DNA of 64,000 nucleotides from Natrinema versiforme (GTDB taxonomy: Archaea; Halobacteriota; Halobacteria; Halobacteriales; Natrialbaceae). The position numbers and the translations under genes were made by a program. The notes under the pieces were generated by a model, which searched no databases, was not told where the DNA came from, and saw nothing but the letters and a program-made list of their open reading frames with translations. Location of the stretch: contig NZ_CP040332.1 of NCBI RefSeq assembly GCF_005576615.1, forward strand, positions 62,001 through 126,000, given 5' to 3'. The first letter of the stretch is position 1. Every line of letters starts with the position of its first letter. This document shows positions 52,769-62,292 of this stretch, piece by piece.

Positions 52769-54241
52769 TCAGTCGTGGGTTGTCGAAACGTCGATGCTTC
52801 CGTCGTCGACGTCGACGGCCGATTCGGTCAGATCGCTCTCGCGCCACGTGCCTCGCTGATACCACGCGTAGGCGATCGCTGCGCCGGCGACGTTCGAGAC
52901 GGCGAAGGACAGCCAGATGCCGGTTTCGCCGATCGAACCGGCGGACACCCACGCGATCGGGAAGCGGATAACGCCGAGCATCAGCACGGAGATCGCCGCT
53001 GCAGTAAGCGTCTTTCCGGCGCCGCGGAAGCTCCCCGTGTAGGCTCGCATGATCCCGATGAATCCGAACGTCAACGCGACGTAGCGCAGGAACGTCGCGG
53101 AGATATCGACGACCGCAGGATCGGTCGTAAACACGTCCGCGATCGGCGCGGCGAGGAACCAGACGAGAACGCCTGCCCCGGTGAGAATGCCGAAGAGGGT
53201 CTTGGATGCGAGCGCCGCTGCCTGTTCCGCTCGCTCGGGTTTGTTCGCGCCGATGTTCTGCCCGGTCATCGTTTCGACGCCGCGAGCGACCGCGATCGCG
53301 GGGAGGAAGACGACCGAGAAGACGCGCGTTCCGATCCCGTACGCGGCGACGACCGTGTCTGGAAAGAGCGCGACGATGAACAACAGCAAGTTCATCGACA
53401 GCGCCCGACCCGTCCCCTCGATGGAGGCGGGGACGCCGATCCGAGCGAGCCGGCGGAGATAGGTGAGGTTCGGCACCATATCCCGGAGGTTGATCTCGAC
53501 GCCGCGATTGCCGCGGAACATGATCGCGAGGCCGACGACCAGCGCCAGCGCACGCGAGAACACCGTCGCGATCGCGGCGCCTTCGATCCCGAGTTCGGGG
53601 AAGCTGACCGTGCCCACGAGCGGTGCGTTCTCGACGACCGTCCAGCCGAAGATCAGGAACGGGTCGATGACGATATTGAGAACCACCGAGCCGAACATCA
53701 CGAGCATCGGCGTGATCGTGTCGCCGTAGCCGCGCATGAGCGCGATGAAGACCGCGAACCCGAACATGAACAGCAGTCCCAGCGAGATGACCTCCATGTA
53801 GCTCGTCGCCATCGGCAACACGCTGTCGGAGGCTCCCATGAGTCCGAGGAACTCCTCGACGAGGAAGTAGCCGACGACCCCGAGGACGATCGACGCGATG
53901 CCGGCGAAGACCACCGTCTGTGAGGCGGCGTACTCGGCTTCCTGTTCTTCCCCGGCGCCGGTGTACTGGGCGACGAGGACGCTGCCGGCGACCGAAATGC
54001 CCATCCCGAGCGAGATGAGGAGGAACACCATCGGGAACGCAAAGCTGATCGCCGCCAGTGCGTCGGTACTGTACTGGCCCAGCCAGAACGTATCCGCGAG
54101 GTTGTACGCCGTCTGGAAGAGGTTCGTGACGACGATCGGCATCGACAGGAAAAAGAGCGGTTTCCCGATATCGCCGGCCGTGAGGTCGAACTCCTCGCGC
54201 CCCTTGAACAGGGAGCTGAGACGGCTGCGGCTATCGCTCAC
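52769..54241 (-). CDS. MATE-family efflux transporter
   Basis: Multidrug and toxin extrusion exporter, 490 residues, 12 membrane helices in two related bundles. The first opens DIGKPLFFLSMPIVVTNLFQ and FWLGQYSTDALAAISFAFP; the second contains AIAVARGVETMTGQNIGANK, the usual MATE signature. The C-terminal tail is short and acidic. Its start overlaps the stop of a TetR regulator (ATGA), which therefore most likely controls it. Confidence 0.92.
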   Translation of the reverse strand: MSDSRSRLSSLFKGREEFDLTAGDIGKPLFFLSMPIVVTNLFQTAYNLADTFWLGQYSTDALAAISFAFPMVFLLISLGMGISVAGSVLVAQYTGAGEEQEAEYAASQTVVFAGIASIVLGVVGYFLVEEFLGLMGASDSVLPMATSYMEVISLGLLFMFGFAVFIALMRGYGDTITPMLVMFGSVVLNIVIDPFLIFGWTVVENAPLVGTVSFPELGIEGAAIATVFSRALALVVGLAIMFRGNRGVEINLRDMVPNLTYLRRLARIGVPASIEGTGRALSMNLLLFIVALFPDTVVAAYGIGTRVFSVVFLPAIAVARGVETMTGQNIGANKPERAEQAAALASKTLFGILTGAGVLVWFLAAPIADVFTTDPAVVDISATFLRYVALTFGFIGIMRAYTGSFRGAGKTLTAAAISVLMLGVIRFPIAWVSAGSIGETGIWLSFAVSNVAGAAIAYAWYQRGTWRESDLTESAVDVDDGSIDVSTTHD

Positions 54242-54837
54242 TGTCTCCCCTCCACTGTCATCTCGGTCAGCAGATTCGTCTCGATATATCCGGTCATCAT
54301 CTCGTAGAGCCGATCCGTCGAGTGGTCGACTGCGACTCGTCGCGTGTGTGCGCCCATGATCGTCGTGGTGAGTGATTCGGCCGCAACGGACGGATCGATA
54401 CGGTCGGTGAACTCACCCCGACTGACACCAGCCTCGATTATCTCCTCCAATCGTTCGAAGAGAACCGCGTCGAATTCGACGAGTCGGTCCTGAATCTCCT
54501 CGTTGTAGGGTGCCTGTGCCTTCAACTCGAGCATTGCCGTTCGAAACTCCGTCCCGGAGATCTCTCCGGTATCGGTGACCAACAACTCGAGCAGCGAGCG
54601 GAGCTGTTTTCGGGGCGTTTCACCGGCAGCAGCCTCGATATGGGCGGTATACCGATCGTAGAGGGACTCGAGGCACGCGACGAACAGATCGTCTTTGCTG
54701 TCGTAGTGGTAATGTATCGATGCTTTGCTCATCGCTGATTCGGCGGCGATATCCTGCACCGTGAGTTCGGCGTACCCGTGCTTACAGAGGGCCTGATACG
54801 TTGCGTCTAGTATCTCGGTAGTCGGGTCGTCATTCAT
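54238..54837 (-). CDS. TetR-family regulator of the MATE exporter
   Basis: TetR/AcrR regulator, 199 residues. The N-terminal helix-turn-helix is ELTVQDIAAESAMSKASIHY, followed by YDSKDDLFVACLESL. A C-terminal ligand-binding all-helical domain follows (QAPYNEEIQDRLVEFDAVLF). First gene of a two-gene operon with the exporter. A palindrome at 54858-54871 lies 21 bases upstream of its start, consistent with autorepression. Confidence 0.92.
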   Translation of the reverse strand: MNDDPTTEILDATYQALCKHGYAELTVQDIAAESAMSKASIHYHYDSKDDLFVACLESLYDRYTAHIEAAAGETPRKQLRSLLELLVTDTGEISGTEFRTAMLELKAQAPYNEEIQDRLVEFDAVLFERLEEIIEAGVSRGEFTDRIDPSVAAESLTTTIMGAHTRRVAVDHSTDRLYEMMTGYIETNLLTEMTVEGRQ

Positions 54838-54857
54838 GCAGTCGATACTGGACTTAC

Positions 54858-54871
54858 TGACTAGTTAGTCA
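54858..54871. promoter_or_regulatory. TetR operator-like palindrome TGACTA-N2-TAGTCA
   Basis: TGACTAGTTAGTCA, perfect 6-base arms, lies between the divergent TetR genes and next to the MATE operon start. A near copy occurs before the zinc-ribbon gene at 56169. Confidence 0.55.
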
Positions 54872-55013
54872 AAAACCTTCGGGAAGACATCGGGCCGTCC
54901 TCACGATGCCTCGAGCGCTTCTCCGTTGACTCCGAACTGACCAGTCGATAATATCCTGCGCGATCCCGAGCGGGTCACAACTATTATCTGACCCACAACG
55001 AACGTAGTGTACA

Positions 55014-55613
55014 ATGGCTGATTCGCCGGAACGACCCGTCTCGGATCCGAACGAAGCGATCATGCGCGCGACCTACCAGGCGCTTCGGAAACACGGGTAC
55101 GCTGCGCTCACGATCAAACGGATCGCCGACGAGTACGGCAAATCGACCGCCGCGATTCACTACCACTACGAGACGAAAGACGACCTCCTCGCGGCGTTTC
55201 TGGACAATCTCCTCGATCGATTTCAGGAAACGATTCACGAGGTCGAAACGACCGATCCGGAACACCGACTAGAGCACCTGCTCGACAAACTGCTGGTCGC
55301 CCCGGAGGACCATCACGACCTATTGATCGCGATGCTGGAGATGCGGAGTCAGGCACCGTACAACGACGCGTTCAGCGAGCGCTTCCAGCAGAACGACGAG
55401 TACATCCGATACCTGCTCAGTACGGTGATCGAGCAGGGAATCAAGGCGGGCGTCTTCACCGATGTCGACGCCGACCACGTCTCGCGGGCGCTCATGACGA
55501 TCGTCGACGGGGCTCGAACTCGAGAAGTCGTCTTGGACGAGGGGGATGCACTCGCAACGGCAAGACGGACCGCCGACGAGTACGTCACTGCCGTCTTGAT
55601 GCGTGACGCGTGA
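55014..55613 (+). CDS. TetR-family regulator (second)
   Basis: TetR/AcrR regulator of 199 residues with the HTH ALTIKRIADEYGKSTAAIHY and YETKDDLLAAFLDNLLDRF. The C-terminal domain shares QAPYNDAFSERFQQNDEYIR with the neighbouring TetR, so the two are paralogues that arose by duplication and now face away from each other. It could act on the shared intergenic palindrome or on the zinc-ribbon gene downstream. Confidence 0.92.
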   Translation: MADSPERPVSDPNEAIMRATYQALRKHGYAALTIKRIADEYGKSTAAIHYHYETKDDLLAAFLDNLLDRFQETIHEVETTDPEHRLEHLLDKLLVAPEDHHDLLIAMLEMRSQAPYNDAFSERFQQNDEYIRYLLSTVIEQGIKAGVFTDVDADHVSRALMTIVDGARTREVVLDEGDALATARRTADEYVTAVLMRDA

Positions 55614-55723
55614 CCTCTCTGCTCACTGCTGGCGCTGTTCGCTCCTCACGGAGTATCGATAGCGATGCCAGAAACGCGACCCTGCGCTGCGAGACGGATC
55701 TCGGTGTCCAATCGAACGGTTCG

Positions 55724-56164
55724 TCAGCGCTCCTCGTCTGCCGCGTCCGGACGATCGCGGTCGATACCTTCGACCGGATTCGTACACCAGTGACAGAACT
55801 CGAGGTCCGGATCGAGTTCGTTTCCGCAGTGTGGACAGGCGACCGAGTCCGTATCGGAGCCGTCGACCGAGTCGGCGACAGCACCGTCGGTTTGCATCCG
55901 AGCGAGAAGATACGCGTCGACGATACTGAGACCGATGACGAAAAACATCGGCGCGATAGCGACCAGCGTCTCGAGGCCCCAGCTGCCGGCGACGAACGCG
56001 TCGAACGCGGCCGGGTCGACGAACAGCGCGGTCGTCACGAAGGAGGCGGCGAGCCATCCGACCGCGCGACGCCACCGCCGGAGGTAGAGGTGGCCGAGCC
56101 CGGTCGCGAGTGCTGCGAGCAGCGCTGCGAGCCACGGTCGTTTCTGCGATAGTGGCTGGCCCAT
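55724..56164 (-). CDS. Membrane protein with C-terminal zinc ribbon
   Basis: A 146-residue protein with three to four membrane helices (LAALLAALATGLGHLYLRRW, VGWLAASFVTTALFV, VAIAPMFFVIGLSIVDAYLL) and a C-terminal zinc ribbon, CPHCGNELDPDLEFCHWC. This layout is common in haloarchaea and has no known function. It converges on the second TetR gene. A TGACTA-type palindrome (56169-56182) abuts its start codon, suggesting control by one of the TetR proteins. Confidence 0.82.
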   Translation of the reverse strand: MGQPLSQKRPWLAALLAALATGLGHLYLRRWRRAVGWLAASFVTTALFVDPAAFDAFVAGSWGLETLVAIAPMFFVIGLSIVDAYLLARMQTDGAVADSVDGSDTDSVACPHCGNELDPDLEFCHWCTNPVEGIDRDRPDAADEER

Positions 56165-56168
56165 GTGC

Positions 56169-56182
56169 TGACTAACCAGTCA
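56169..56182. promoter_or_regulatory. TetR operator-like palindrome before the zinc-ribbon gene
   Basis: TGACTAACCAGTCA matches the 54858 palindrome with one arm mismatch, five bases upstream of the start. A related core, ACTAATTAGT, occurs at 56327-56336 inside a larger GATTAG/CTAATC repeat (56318-56342). Confidence 0.5.
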
Positions 56183-56698
56183 GTCAGTCATAAGTCTTCT
56201 TCTTCGTTCTCCGCCTCGTGCAGAGACACGCGAAGGATTTTTCCGCTCGAGCTATCGCCGACGGGGTCAAAATCGGGAGGTAATGCGTTGAATTCGACGT
56301 ATAATCCTATCTTATCGATTAGCCTAACTAATTAGTCTAATCGAATATGGCACGGCTCGATCGGCATTGCTCGGTTATCTCGTGGACGACGAGAGGAATA
56401 GAGACAACTGACTTCGTATAGCTCCCTCGGATCAATTCCGGGAGCACCTGTTGGGATGACTCTTCGGTATGTAGGTGCGACCAAATACAATCCGCGGTAC
56501 CGGTCGAGGCCAGTACCGGGACTGCAGTGAACGCATGTGGGAATGGTCTCGGATCACGGAGAGTCGATCCGTGACGGTGGCGAAGACATGTTTGGCGAGG
56601 CCATAGAGCGCGTTCGGTTCAGTTCGTGTCCTTTCGATTCCTCGCCAGAGACGACTTTTCCACCACGTTTGTTAATACTTTGGCCGATATAGCCATAG
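56183..56698. other. AT-richer gap leading into the mobile-element patch
   Basis: No gene recognised. Apart from the ACTAATTAGT repeat near 56318-56342, only short fragments in differing frames appear, probably transposon debris. Confidence 0.4.
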
Positions 56699-56788
56699 CA
56701 ACTCGAACAGTTCGTACATTACTACAACCGCCAACGACCGCATCAAACCCTCGACGGAAACATGCCAGTCGCGGAGGTGCAGAACTAG
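56699..56788 (+). pseudogene. Transposase C-terminal relic (rve/IS3-IS481 type)
   Basis: A 29-codon remnant reading LEQFVHYYNRQRPHQTLDG then NMPVAEVQN and a stop. The HYYNRxRPHQTLDGxxP block is the conserved end of integrase-core (rve) transposases of IS3/IS481-like elements. A stop lies right before it, and nothing else of the element is recognised. Positions 56789-56948 hold only the promoter of the next gene. Confidence 0.6.
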
Positions 56789-56948
56789 ACAGTACCCGAG
56801 AGACATGTTAACGCCGCAGTTTCGGCTTTTAGCTCAAGTATATCCTTCGAGAATTTGAACGAGAAGCACTCCAAAATCTCCGAACTATTATCTAATTCAT
56901 TAATCTCCGATGCTAAGATATTTATACAATAGAATAAAATAAGCATAT

Positions 56949-57893
56949 ATGAGGAGAAGATCCTTAATTAAAGCAGTTGGAGTTAGCGCTAGCACACTAT
57001 GCATGCCTGTTATGGCTTCTGCGGCCAAGGAGGAGGACGGTAATCCCGAAGAATTCAAAAGGGATATGCGGCGCTCGATAGAGATTGGCCACACGGAAGG
57101 GCAGGAAGCTAGAGAAGAATTTCTCGAAAAGAAGGGATACGGTCATACTTCAATAGAGATTTACCAGCCTCTCTCACTTGGAAGCGATGACGGCGAGGGT
57201 GACGAGCAGAATTCTGATTCCATAAGCCCCAGTTCAGTTAATGATCCGCAGGACGGCGGTATCAGGGCGTATATTAGTGCCAGCGGTGGTAACAGCGGCC
57301 CCTCCGGTACCAATATGTTTGCATCGCTCTCAATTGGGTACGAGTTCTCGGCTAGTTGTAACGGGCAAGAGTTCACTCCAAAAAGTCATGGTGAGAATCC
57401 TAGAGATGCTGCCGGGATAGCTTGGAATACTCGACAGAACGAGTACTTCAAACTTGCAGATGACGGTGGAGAGAGTGCGATGGAAACTACTGGGAACGCT
57501 ACCTGGTCCGAGGATCTACACGATCCGACAGTCGGACGGACCGGCTTCCGATTCGATGATGCTGCCAGCTACGAAGATTGGGAGGACGACAACGTTAACA
57601 ACTATGACTGTGGGTTAGTGGATGTCGGGGATGAAGAAAATGGGTACGAGCACGGTGGAACATGTGGAGTATATTTGACTTCCGTTGGTGATTGGAGTAA
57701 AGACCAACGTGTCGTCCGCGCTTCATATACCCACGCACATGCCTCTGTGGCGGTATCTCCTACATTGAGTTTCAGCGCTACCGGACCGGCAATCGGGTTC
57801 AGCCCCGAGTATCGGATTACCGATCACAAGGTTATGACCGGTAACAGCGGAGACGATCTCGAAGTTTATCAATCCGAGATAAGACCGTTATAA
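56949..57893 (+). CDS. Exported protein of unknown function, atypical base composition
   Basis: A 314-residue secreted protein with a Tat-like signal (MRRRSLIKAVGVSAST, cleavage likely after MASAA). The mature part starts with a charged helical region (EEFKRDMRRSIEIGHTEGQE), then a Ser/Asp-rich stretch and a beta-rich domain (AYISASGGNSGPSGTNMFAS, SYTHAHASVAVSPTLSFSAT). Three Cys remain after cleavage (SCNGQ, YDCGL, GTCGVY). Codon use is far more AT-rich than neighbouring genes (many AGA, ATA, TTA), indicating acquisition. It is surrounded by transposase relics. Candidates are a bacteriocin-like (halocin) or surface protein; no family is recognised. Confidence 0.75.
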   Translation: MRRRSLIKAVGVSASTLCMPVMASAAKEEDGNPEEFKRDMRRSIEIGHTEGQEAREEFLEKKGYGHTSIEIYQPLSLGSDDGEGDEQNSDSISPSSVNDPQDGGIRAYISASGGNSGPSGTNMFASLSIGYEFSASCNGQEFTPKSHGENPRDAAGIAWNTRQNEYFKLADDGGESAMETTGNATWSEDLHDPTVGRTGFRFDDAASYEDWEDDNVNNYDCGLVDVGDEENGYEHGGTCGVYLTSVGDWSKDQRVVRASYTHAHASVAVSPTLSFSATGPAIGFSPEYRITDHKVMTGNSGDDLEVYQSEIRPL

Positions 57894-57944
57894 ATCGCTA
57901 GGCGTATCTTAATTTCGTTTTTGTATCCCATACATTAGGAATAA

Positions 57945-58719
57945 TATATAGTGCGAGTTCTAGAAATCCATTGTACCAAGTTCACGTACGCTCGGTGACG
58001 GCGTGCGTGCACTTGATCGTCGAGAAGACGGTCTCATACATCGCTCGCTGTCGGTATCGAGGCCCATCGATCCGCATGTTATGCGCGTGATCGATTGGCC
58101 GAAACTACCGATGATTAATCAGTGGTTTTACACGCTCTTCGTGAAGTTTTTCGCGTAATTGCATCTAGTCATAGCCTTTGTCGGCGGCGAGGCTTGCGAG
58201 GTGTGTCGTGGCGTTTCTCAGTCGGACAGTGAACATCCAAAATTGCGTGACTTTCTGTGTCGACGAGAGCGGTCGCTTTGAGCGTCTGAACCCGGTAATT
58301 CGTCCGCCGGCAGTAGTGTTTGCTGGCGTTTTTGCGGTCAAAGGACATCGTGTCGATCGCAGCGTGACCGCTTGGGTCGTGCAACTGCGTCAAAAAATCT
58401 CTTCGTGATTTTGTGGACTGGACAAAAGCCTCGCTTTTGCGAACGCTGAGAGGCGCAGCAGCACTCTGGCGAGTGCTGTCTTGATTTTATTAAGTCATTT
58501 AACTAATGTCGACTAATGAGGTATATCGGCCGCTTCGAGGCTGGTCTCTCCAAATATTTGTGGTATCTCGCTCAGCAGATCTAACGACTCTCTATAGGAC
58601 TTCTCCAAGTAAACCCAAAGACAGTAGAGCGATACGATTGAGTAGTCGGCAAAGTCGCCACCAACAGCATTTTTAGCTAATCGCACTGCTTTCTTCGTGA
58701 AGCGAGAAATTTTCGACAT
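57945..58719 (-). pseudogene. IS5-family transposase, decayed
   Basis: The N-terminal 68 codons are intact: MSKISRFTKKAVRLAKNAVG through SLLYCLW-type helices and EIPQIFGETSLEAADIPH, then a stop. The frame continues through further stops and shifts as KIKTALARVLLRLSA, QLHDPSGHAAIDTMSFDRKN (DDE region), KHYCRRTNYRVQTLKATALV, SLAADKGYD, EERVKPLINHR and YETVFSTIKC, which is the usual order of a haloarchaeal IS5-type (ISH) transposase. At least four stop codons interrupt it. Element ends were not found with confidence. Confidence 0.82.
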
Positions 58720-58870
58720 TCGTCTCCCGATTTCTACCAGTCGAAACCAACGCAGGCTAGCGATTCATCAGAGTTGGGCTTAACCATCTAATCAAGTCGA
58801 AGCTTCTCGCTCAAAGCCGTCTACTGATTGCCAGCATTAATGTCGTTTCGCAAAGAAAGTTTTGATACCC

Positions 58871-59047
58871 ATGGTCCTCAATGATGCATCCAGGTTGGCA
58901 GTTCTTGGAATGCAGACGACGCTAATAGGAATTGTACTCGTACAAATCGTTACCCTCGAAAACGGTTTTTTTCCCCTGTTCCTCGTCGGGATAGCGTGTG
59001 TCCTAATTGGAACAGTACTGACATTTGGAAGCATACTACAGTCATAA
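58871..59047 (+). CDS. Small two-helix membrane protein
   Basis: A 58-residue protein from MVLNDASRLAVLG, with two hydrophobic helices (TTLIGIVLVQIVTL and FFPLFLVGIACVLIGTVLTF). A TTG three codons upstream is a poorer start. It lies between two decayed insertion sequences and shares the AT-rich composition of the exported protein at 56949. No family is recognised. It could be a cargo gene or, speculatively, an immunity protein. Confidence 0.5.
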   Translation: MVLNDASRLAVLGMQTTLIGIVLVQIVTLENGFFPLFLVGIACVLIGTVLTFGSILQS

Positions 59048-59214
59048 TTCCTTCGTGAATAGTAGTCCCGATTTTGATAGCTATATTGTAACGACACTGT
59101 CTAGTTGAGCCAGTTTGAGAAGTGAGCAGGTCGAAATATTAAGTTGATTGACGCTCTCAGAGCTGCTCAGCGAGAGCTATGATACGGATTTAGAAGAATC
59201 TTGGGAGAACGAGC

Positions 59215-59913
59215 GGGGTCGTGTTTAGTTTGTAGCATTTTGCAGGACGGCGAAGGCCTGGAGCCACGATTCTGCGGTTGCTGGTTTGACGCGACTGAAA
59301 CAGTTTGAGAATGAAGAGGTACGTCGTTTTATCTCCCGAAAGATACGTTCGACAGTATTCCAATTTCCTTGTTTTTCGTATCGAAATCGGAGCCCGTGCT
59401 GGCGGAGTGCTGTCTGGAGATGCTGTGTGCCATCGACGAGAAACATCGCATCCTCGACATCGTATTTCTCGATTAGTTCTCGCAGAAAACGTCCAGTCAA
59501 TGGTCTTAGTCGCCGAAAATAGCCGTATGTGGAGGATTCCGTTTGTTTCAGGATCGACTGCAGCGTACAGCCAATACTGGTGATCATCGATTTGGATCAC
59601 GGTTTCGTCGAGCGCAACGTGATTCGGATTCGTATCAGCTGCTGGTTGTAGATCGGCTTTCTGTACCTAATCGTGTACAGCCTTGCGCAATCGTTCGACA
59701 CCAAAATTCTATAATTCTCGAACGGTATTCGAAAGCGGAAATCCTGCAAGGTGGAGTCGAATACCGAACTCCATCAGCCGACGCGGTGTCCGTTCTCGCT
59801 CCACAAAACTCAAATCGATCCAGTCGCTATATCCGCTGAGGCGGTCGATTTTTGCCGTAGATCAGCACAAAATTGCCCCGCCTCACTTTTCACGCTTAAC
59901 TAAACACGGCCGC
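59215..59913 (-). mobile_element. IS6-family insertion sequence with recognisable terminal repeats
   Basis: About 700 bp, bounded by GGGGTCGTGTTTAGTT (59215-59230) and its inverse AACTAAACACGGCCGC (59898-59913), which agree at 11 consecutive bases and most of the rest. Size and end sequence fit haloarchaeal IS6-type elements (ISH14/ISH15-like), as far as I recall them. Its transposase gene is dead. No clear 8-bp target duplication was found. Confidence 0.7.
59225..59862 (-). pseudogene. IS6-family transposase, decayed
   Basis: Reads from KIDRLSGYSDWIDLSFVERE and RRLMEFGIRLHLAGFPLSNT through two stops (near 59714 and 59670), then VALDETVIQIDDHQYWLYAA (first DDE Asp region) and AAVDPETNGILHIRLFSATK. 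A frameshift near 59500 leads to LTGRFLRELIEKYDVEDAMF, LVDGTQHLQTALRQHGLRFR and VERIFREIKRRTSSFSNCFS, ending LQAFAVLQNATN. The catalytic core is recognisable but cannot be translated whole. Confidence 0.8.
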
Positions 59914-60081
59914 TTCAGGAGAAGACAATAGCAACGTAGACGATATCGTATTCAGACGCACTCGGGTTCGCCGGTTCGTCCTATCTCGAACCGTCTAGCG
60001 GACGGAATCGACCGATGGTACATCGTCAGACGCCGCGGCAACTCGGTGATCGCCGACACACAACAGTTCGCCGTACTCGCC

Positions 60082-60621
60082 TCAGGCGGGTTTCGATCCG
60101 TCCTCCTTCATCGGTGCCTCCAAGAGAGCGACGTCGAGGATCACCATGTTTTCGCTCTCGTTGACGGTGACGATCACACCGCCGAGGACGAGGTTCGCGA
60201 CCGGCGTCGGTCCGATCGCGATTTCGTCGCCCTTCTCGAAGCCTCGGACCGACTGCTGAAAGTGGACCTGTGCCCGGCACAGGTCCGGATTGTGGACGGT
60301 CGTGAAATCGATCGTGTCGACGGTCGCCGTGACGCGGTCGTAGTTTCGTGCGAGGGTGACCGATTCGGCATCGGCCAGCGGCTCTCGGTCGAGGACCTCG
60401 TAGGCTGTCTCGGTCGGTTTGTACCCGCCGCTGGGTCCTGGGATTCCCTCGACGAGGTCGAGCGAGCGAAGCGACGACATCTGGTTCCGGAGCGTGCCCG
60501 GCTTGCGGTCGAGCGTAGCCGCGAGGTCCGTTGACGAGACCGGCGAATCGGTCGCCTGGTACTCGTTGACGAGTTCGGTAAGCGTTCGTCGTTGCCGTTG
60601 AGATAAATCAATCGTGCTCAT
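60082..60621 (-). CDS. HTH regulator with conserved archaeal C-terminal domain
   Basis: A 179-residue protein with an N-terminal winged helix (LSQRQRRTLTELVNEYQ, VSSTDLAATLDRKPGTLRNQ, SSLRSLDLVEGIPGPSGGYK), then a beta-rich domain (DTIDFTTVHNPDLCRAQVHF, GDEIAIGPTPVANLVLGGVI). The N-terminal Met at 60621 is chosen over upstream in-frame codons because homology-like sequence begins there. Similar HTH proteins with a CBS-free small-molecule domain are common in haloarchaea; I cannot name the family with certainty. It is divergent from the amidohydrolase gene at 60880. The 59914-60081 gap is empty. Confidence 0.75.
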   Translation of the reverse strand: MSTIDLSQRQRRTLTELVNEYQATDSPVSSTDLAATLDRKPGTLRNQMSSLRSLDLVEGIPGPSGGYKPTETAYEVLDREPLADAESVTLARNYDRVTATVDTIDFTTVHNPDLCRAQVHFQQSVRGFEKGDEIAIGPTPVANLVLGGVIVTVNESENMVILDVALLEAPMKEDGSKPA

Positions 60622-60879
60622 CGTGGTACATGCACCGTACACGCTCTTCGTACTTAGGTATCGAGGCCCGGAACGTCGCCGCCGCCGTGCGGTTATCAAT
60701 CGTCGAATTGGACGGCAGCAACGACATCGATCAATCGATTATAGACACTAAGGATGGGTAAGTTCTACCGATAGTCGAACTATCTCTCGAGCCGTTCCCA
60801 CCGAGCTTCGCTCGCCGCGTCGAACCCGATCGGCCTGAGTCCAAACCGTTTTGCCGGTGGAACTGTATTCTCGGGTGGT

Positions 60880-62208
60880 ATGATACTTTCCGGAACGGTC
60901 ATCGCCGACGCCGACACCGTCATCGAGGACGGGGCGGTCGTCGTCGACGACTCTCGAATCGCCGCCGTCGGTCGGCGAGCGGCTCTTCGCGACCGGTACC
61001 CGGATCGCGAGGAGCAGTCGTACGATATCCTCCTGCCGGGGCTGGTCGGTGGCCACCTCCACTCCGTACAGAGCCTCGGCCGCGGCATCGCCGACGATTC
61101 GGAACTGCTCGAGTGGCTCTTCGAGTACGTCCTCCCGATGGAGGCGTCGCTCTCGCCTGAGGAGATGGAAATCGCGGCGAAACTGGGCTACCTCGAGATG
61201 ATCGAGAGCGGGACGACGACCTGCATCGATCACCTCTCGGTCAACCACGCCGAGCGCGCGTTCGAGGCGGCCGGCGAGATCGGCATCCGCGGCGTCCTCG
61301 GGAAGGTGCTGATGGATCGGCGCTCGCCGGCGGGACTGCTCGAGGAGACCGAGGAGGCGCTGGCCGAGAGCAAGCGGTTGATCGAGGAGTACCACGGCGC
61401 GTTCGACGACCGAATCCGGTACGCGGTGACGCCGCGCTTTGCCGTCTCCTGCAGCGAGGAGTGCCTGCGCGGGGCGCGCGAACTCGCCGACGAGTACGAC
61501 GGTGTTCGGATTCACACGCACGCGAGCGAGAACCGCAGCGAGGTCGAGACGGTCGAGGAAGACACCGGGATGCGGAACATCCACTGGCTGGACGAAGTCG
61601 GCCTCACCGGCGACGACGTCGTCCTCGCACACTGCGTCTGGACAGCGGAGAGCGAGCGCGAACTGCTCGCGGAGACCGGTACGCACGTCACCTACTGCCC
61701 GTCGTCGAACATGAAACTCGCGAGCGGTATCGCGCCGATCACCGACTACCTCGAGCGCGGGATCAACGTCGCGATCGGCAACGACGGCCCGCCGTGTAAC
61801 AACACGCTCGATCCGTTCACGGAGATGCGACAGGGAAGTCTCCTCCAGAAAGTCGACGGACTAGATCCGGTCGCCGCCCCGGCCGAGACGCTCTTCGAGA
61901 TGGCGACGATAAACGGCGCGAAGGCGACCGGATTCGACCGTCTCGGCGCGCTCCGCGAGGGGTGGCGTGCGGACATCGTCGGGTTGGATACCGATCTGAC
62001 TCGAGCGACGCCGCTGCACGACCCGCTCTCGCATCTCGTCTTCGGCGCGCACGGCGACGACGTGGCGTTTACCATGGTCGACGGCAACGTCCTCCTCGAG
62101 GACGGCGAGGTCACCGTCGTCGACGCGGATGCGATCCGACAACGGGCAAGAGCGATCGATCTCTCGCTCGAGGAACACCGCGAGGACGCAGCCGACGCGC
62201 GACCGTGA
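60880..62208 (+). CDS. Amidohydrolase/deaminase (TrzA-like, second copy)
   Basis: Amidohydrolase-superfamily deaminase or chlorohydrolase-type enzyme, 442 residues. Metal motifs are LPGLVGGHLHSVQSLGRG (HxH), VRIHTHASENRSEVE, VVLAHCVWTAESERELL, YCPSSNMKLASGIAP and AIGNDGPPCNNTLDPF (metal Asp). Unlike the partial relative at position 2, this one has the standard CPSSNxxL block. Substrates in this group include S-adenosylhomocysteine, 5'-methylthioadenosine, 8-oxoguanine and triazines. It is followed, after 84 bases, by the YqcI/YcgG gene and a cysteine hydrolase, forming a likely three-gene unit. Confidence 0.88.
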   Translation: MILSGTVIADADTVIEDGAVVVDDSRIAAVGRRAALRDRYPDREEQSYDILLPGLVGGHLHSVQSLGRGIADDSELLEWLFEYVLPMEASLSPEEMEIAAKLGYLEMIESGTTTCIDHLSVNHAERAFEAAGEIGIRGVLGKVLMDRRSPAGLLEETEEALAESKRLIEEYHGAFDDRIRYAVTPRFAVSCSEECLRGARELADEYDGVRIHTHASENRSEVETVEEDTGMRNIHWLDEVGLTGDDVVLAHCVWTAESERELLAETGTHVTYCPSSNMKLASGIAPITDYLERGINVAIGNDGPPCNNTLDPFTEMRQGSLLQKVDGLDPVAAPAETLFEMATINGAKATGFDRLGALREGWRADIVGLDTDLTRATPLHDPLSHLVFGAHGDDVAFTMVDGNVLLEDGEVTVVDADAIRQRARAIDLSLEEHREDAADARP

Positions 62209-62292
62209 CGCCAGTCGCAGCGAACCCGCTACCTAACGCTGCAGCCGTCCGAACCGATAACTAAAAGGGCTGAAAGGTCCGAACTCTACTCG

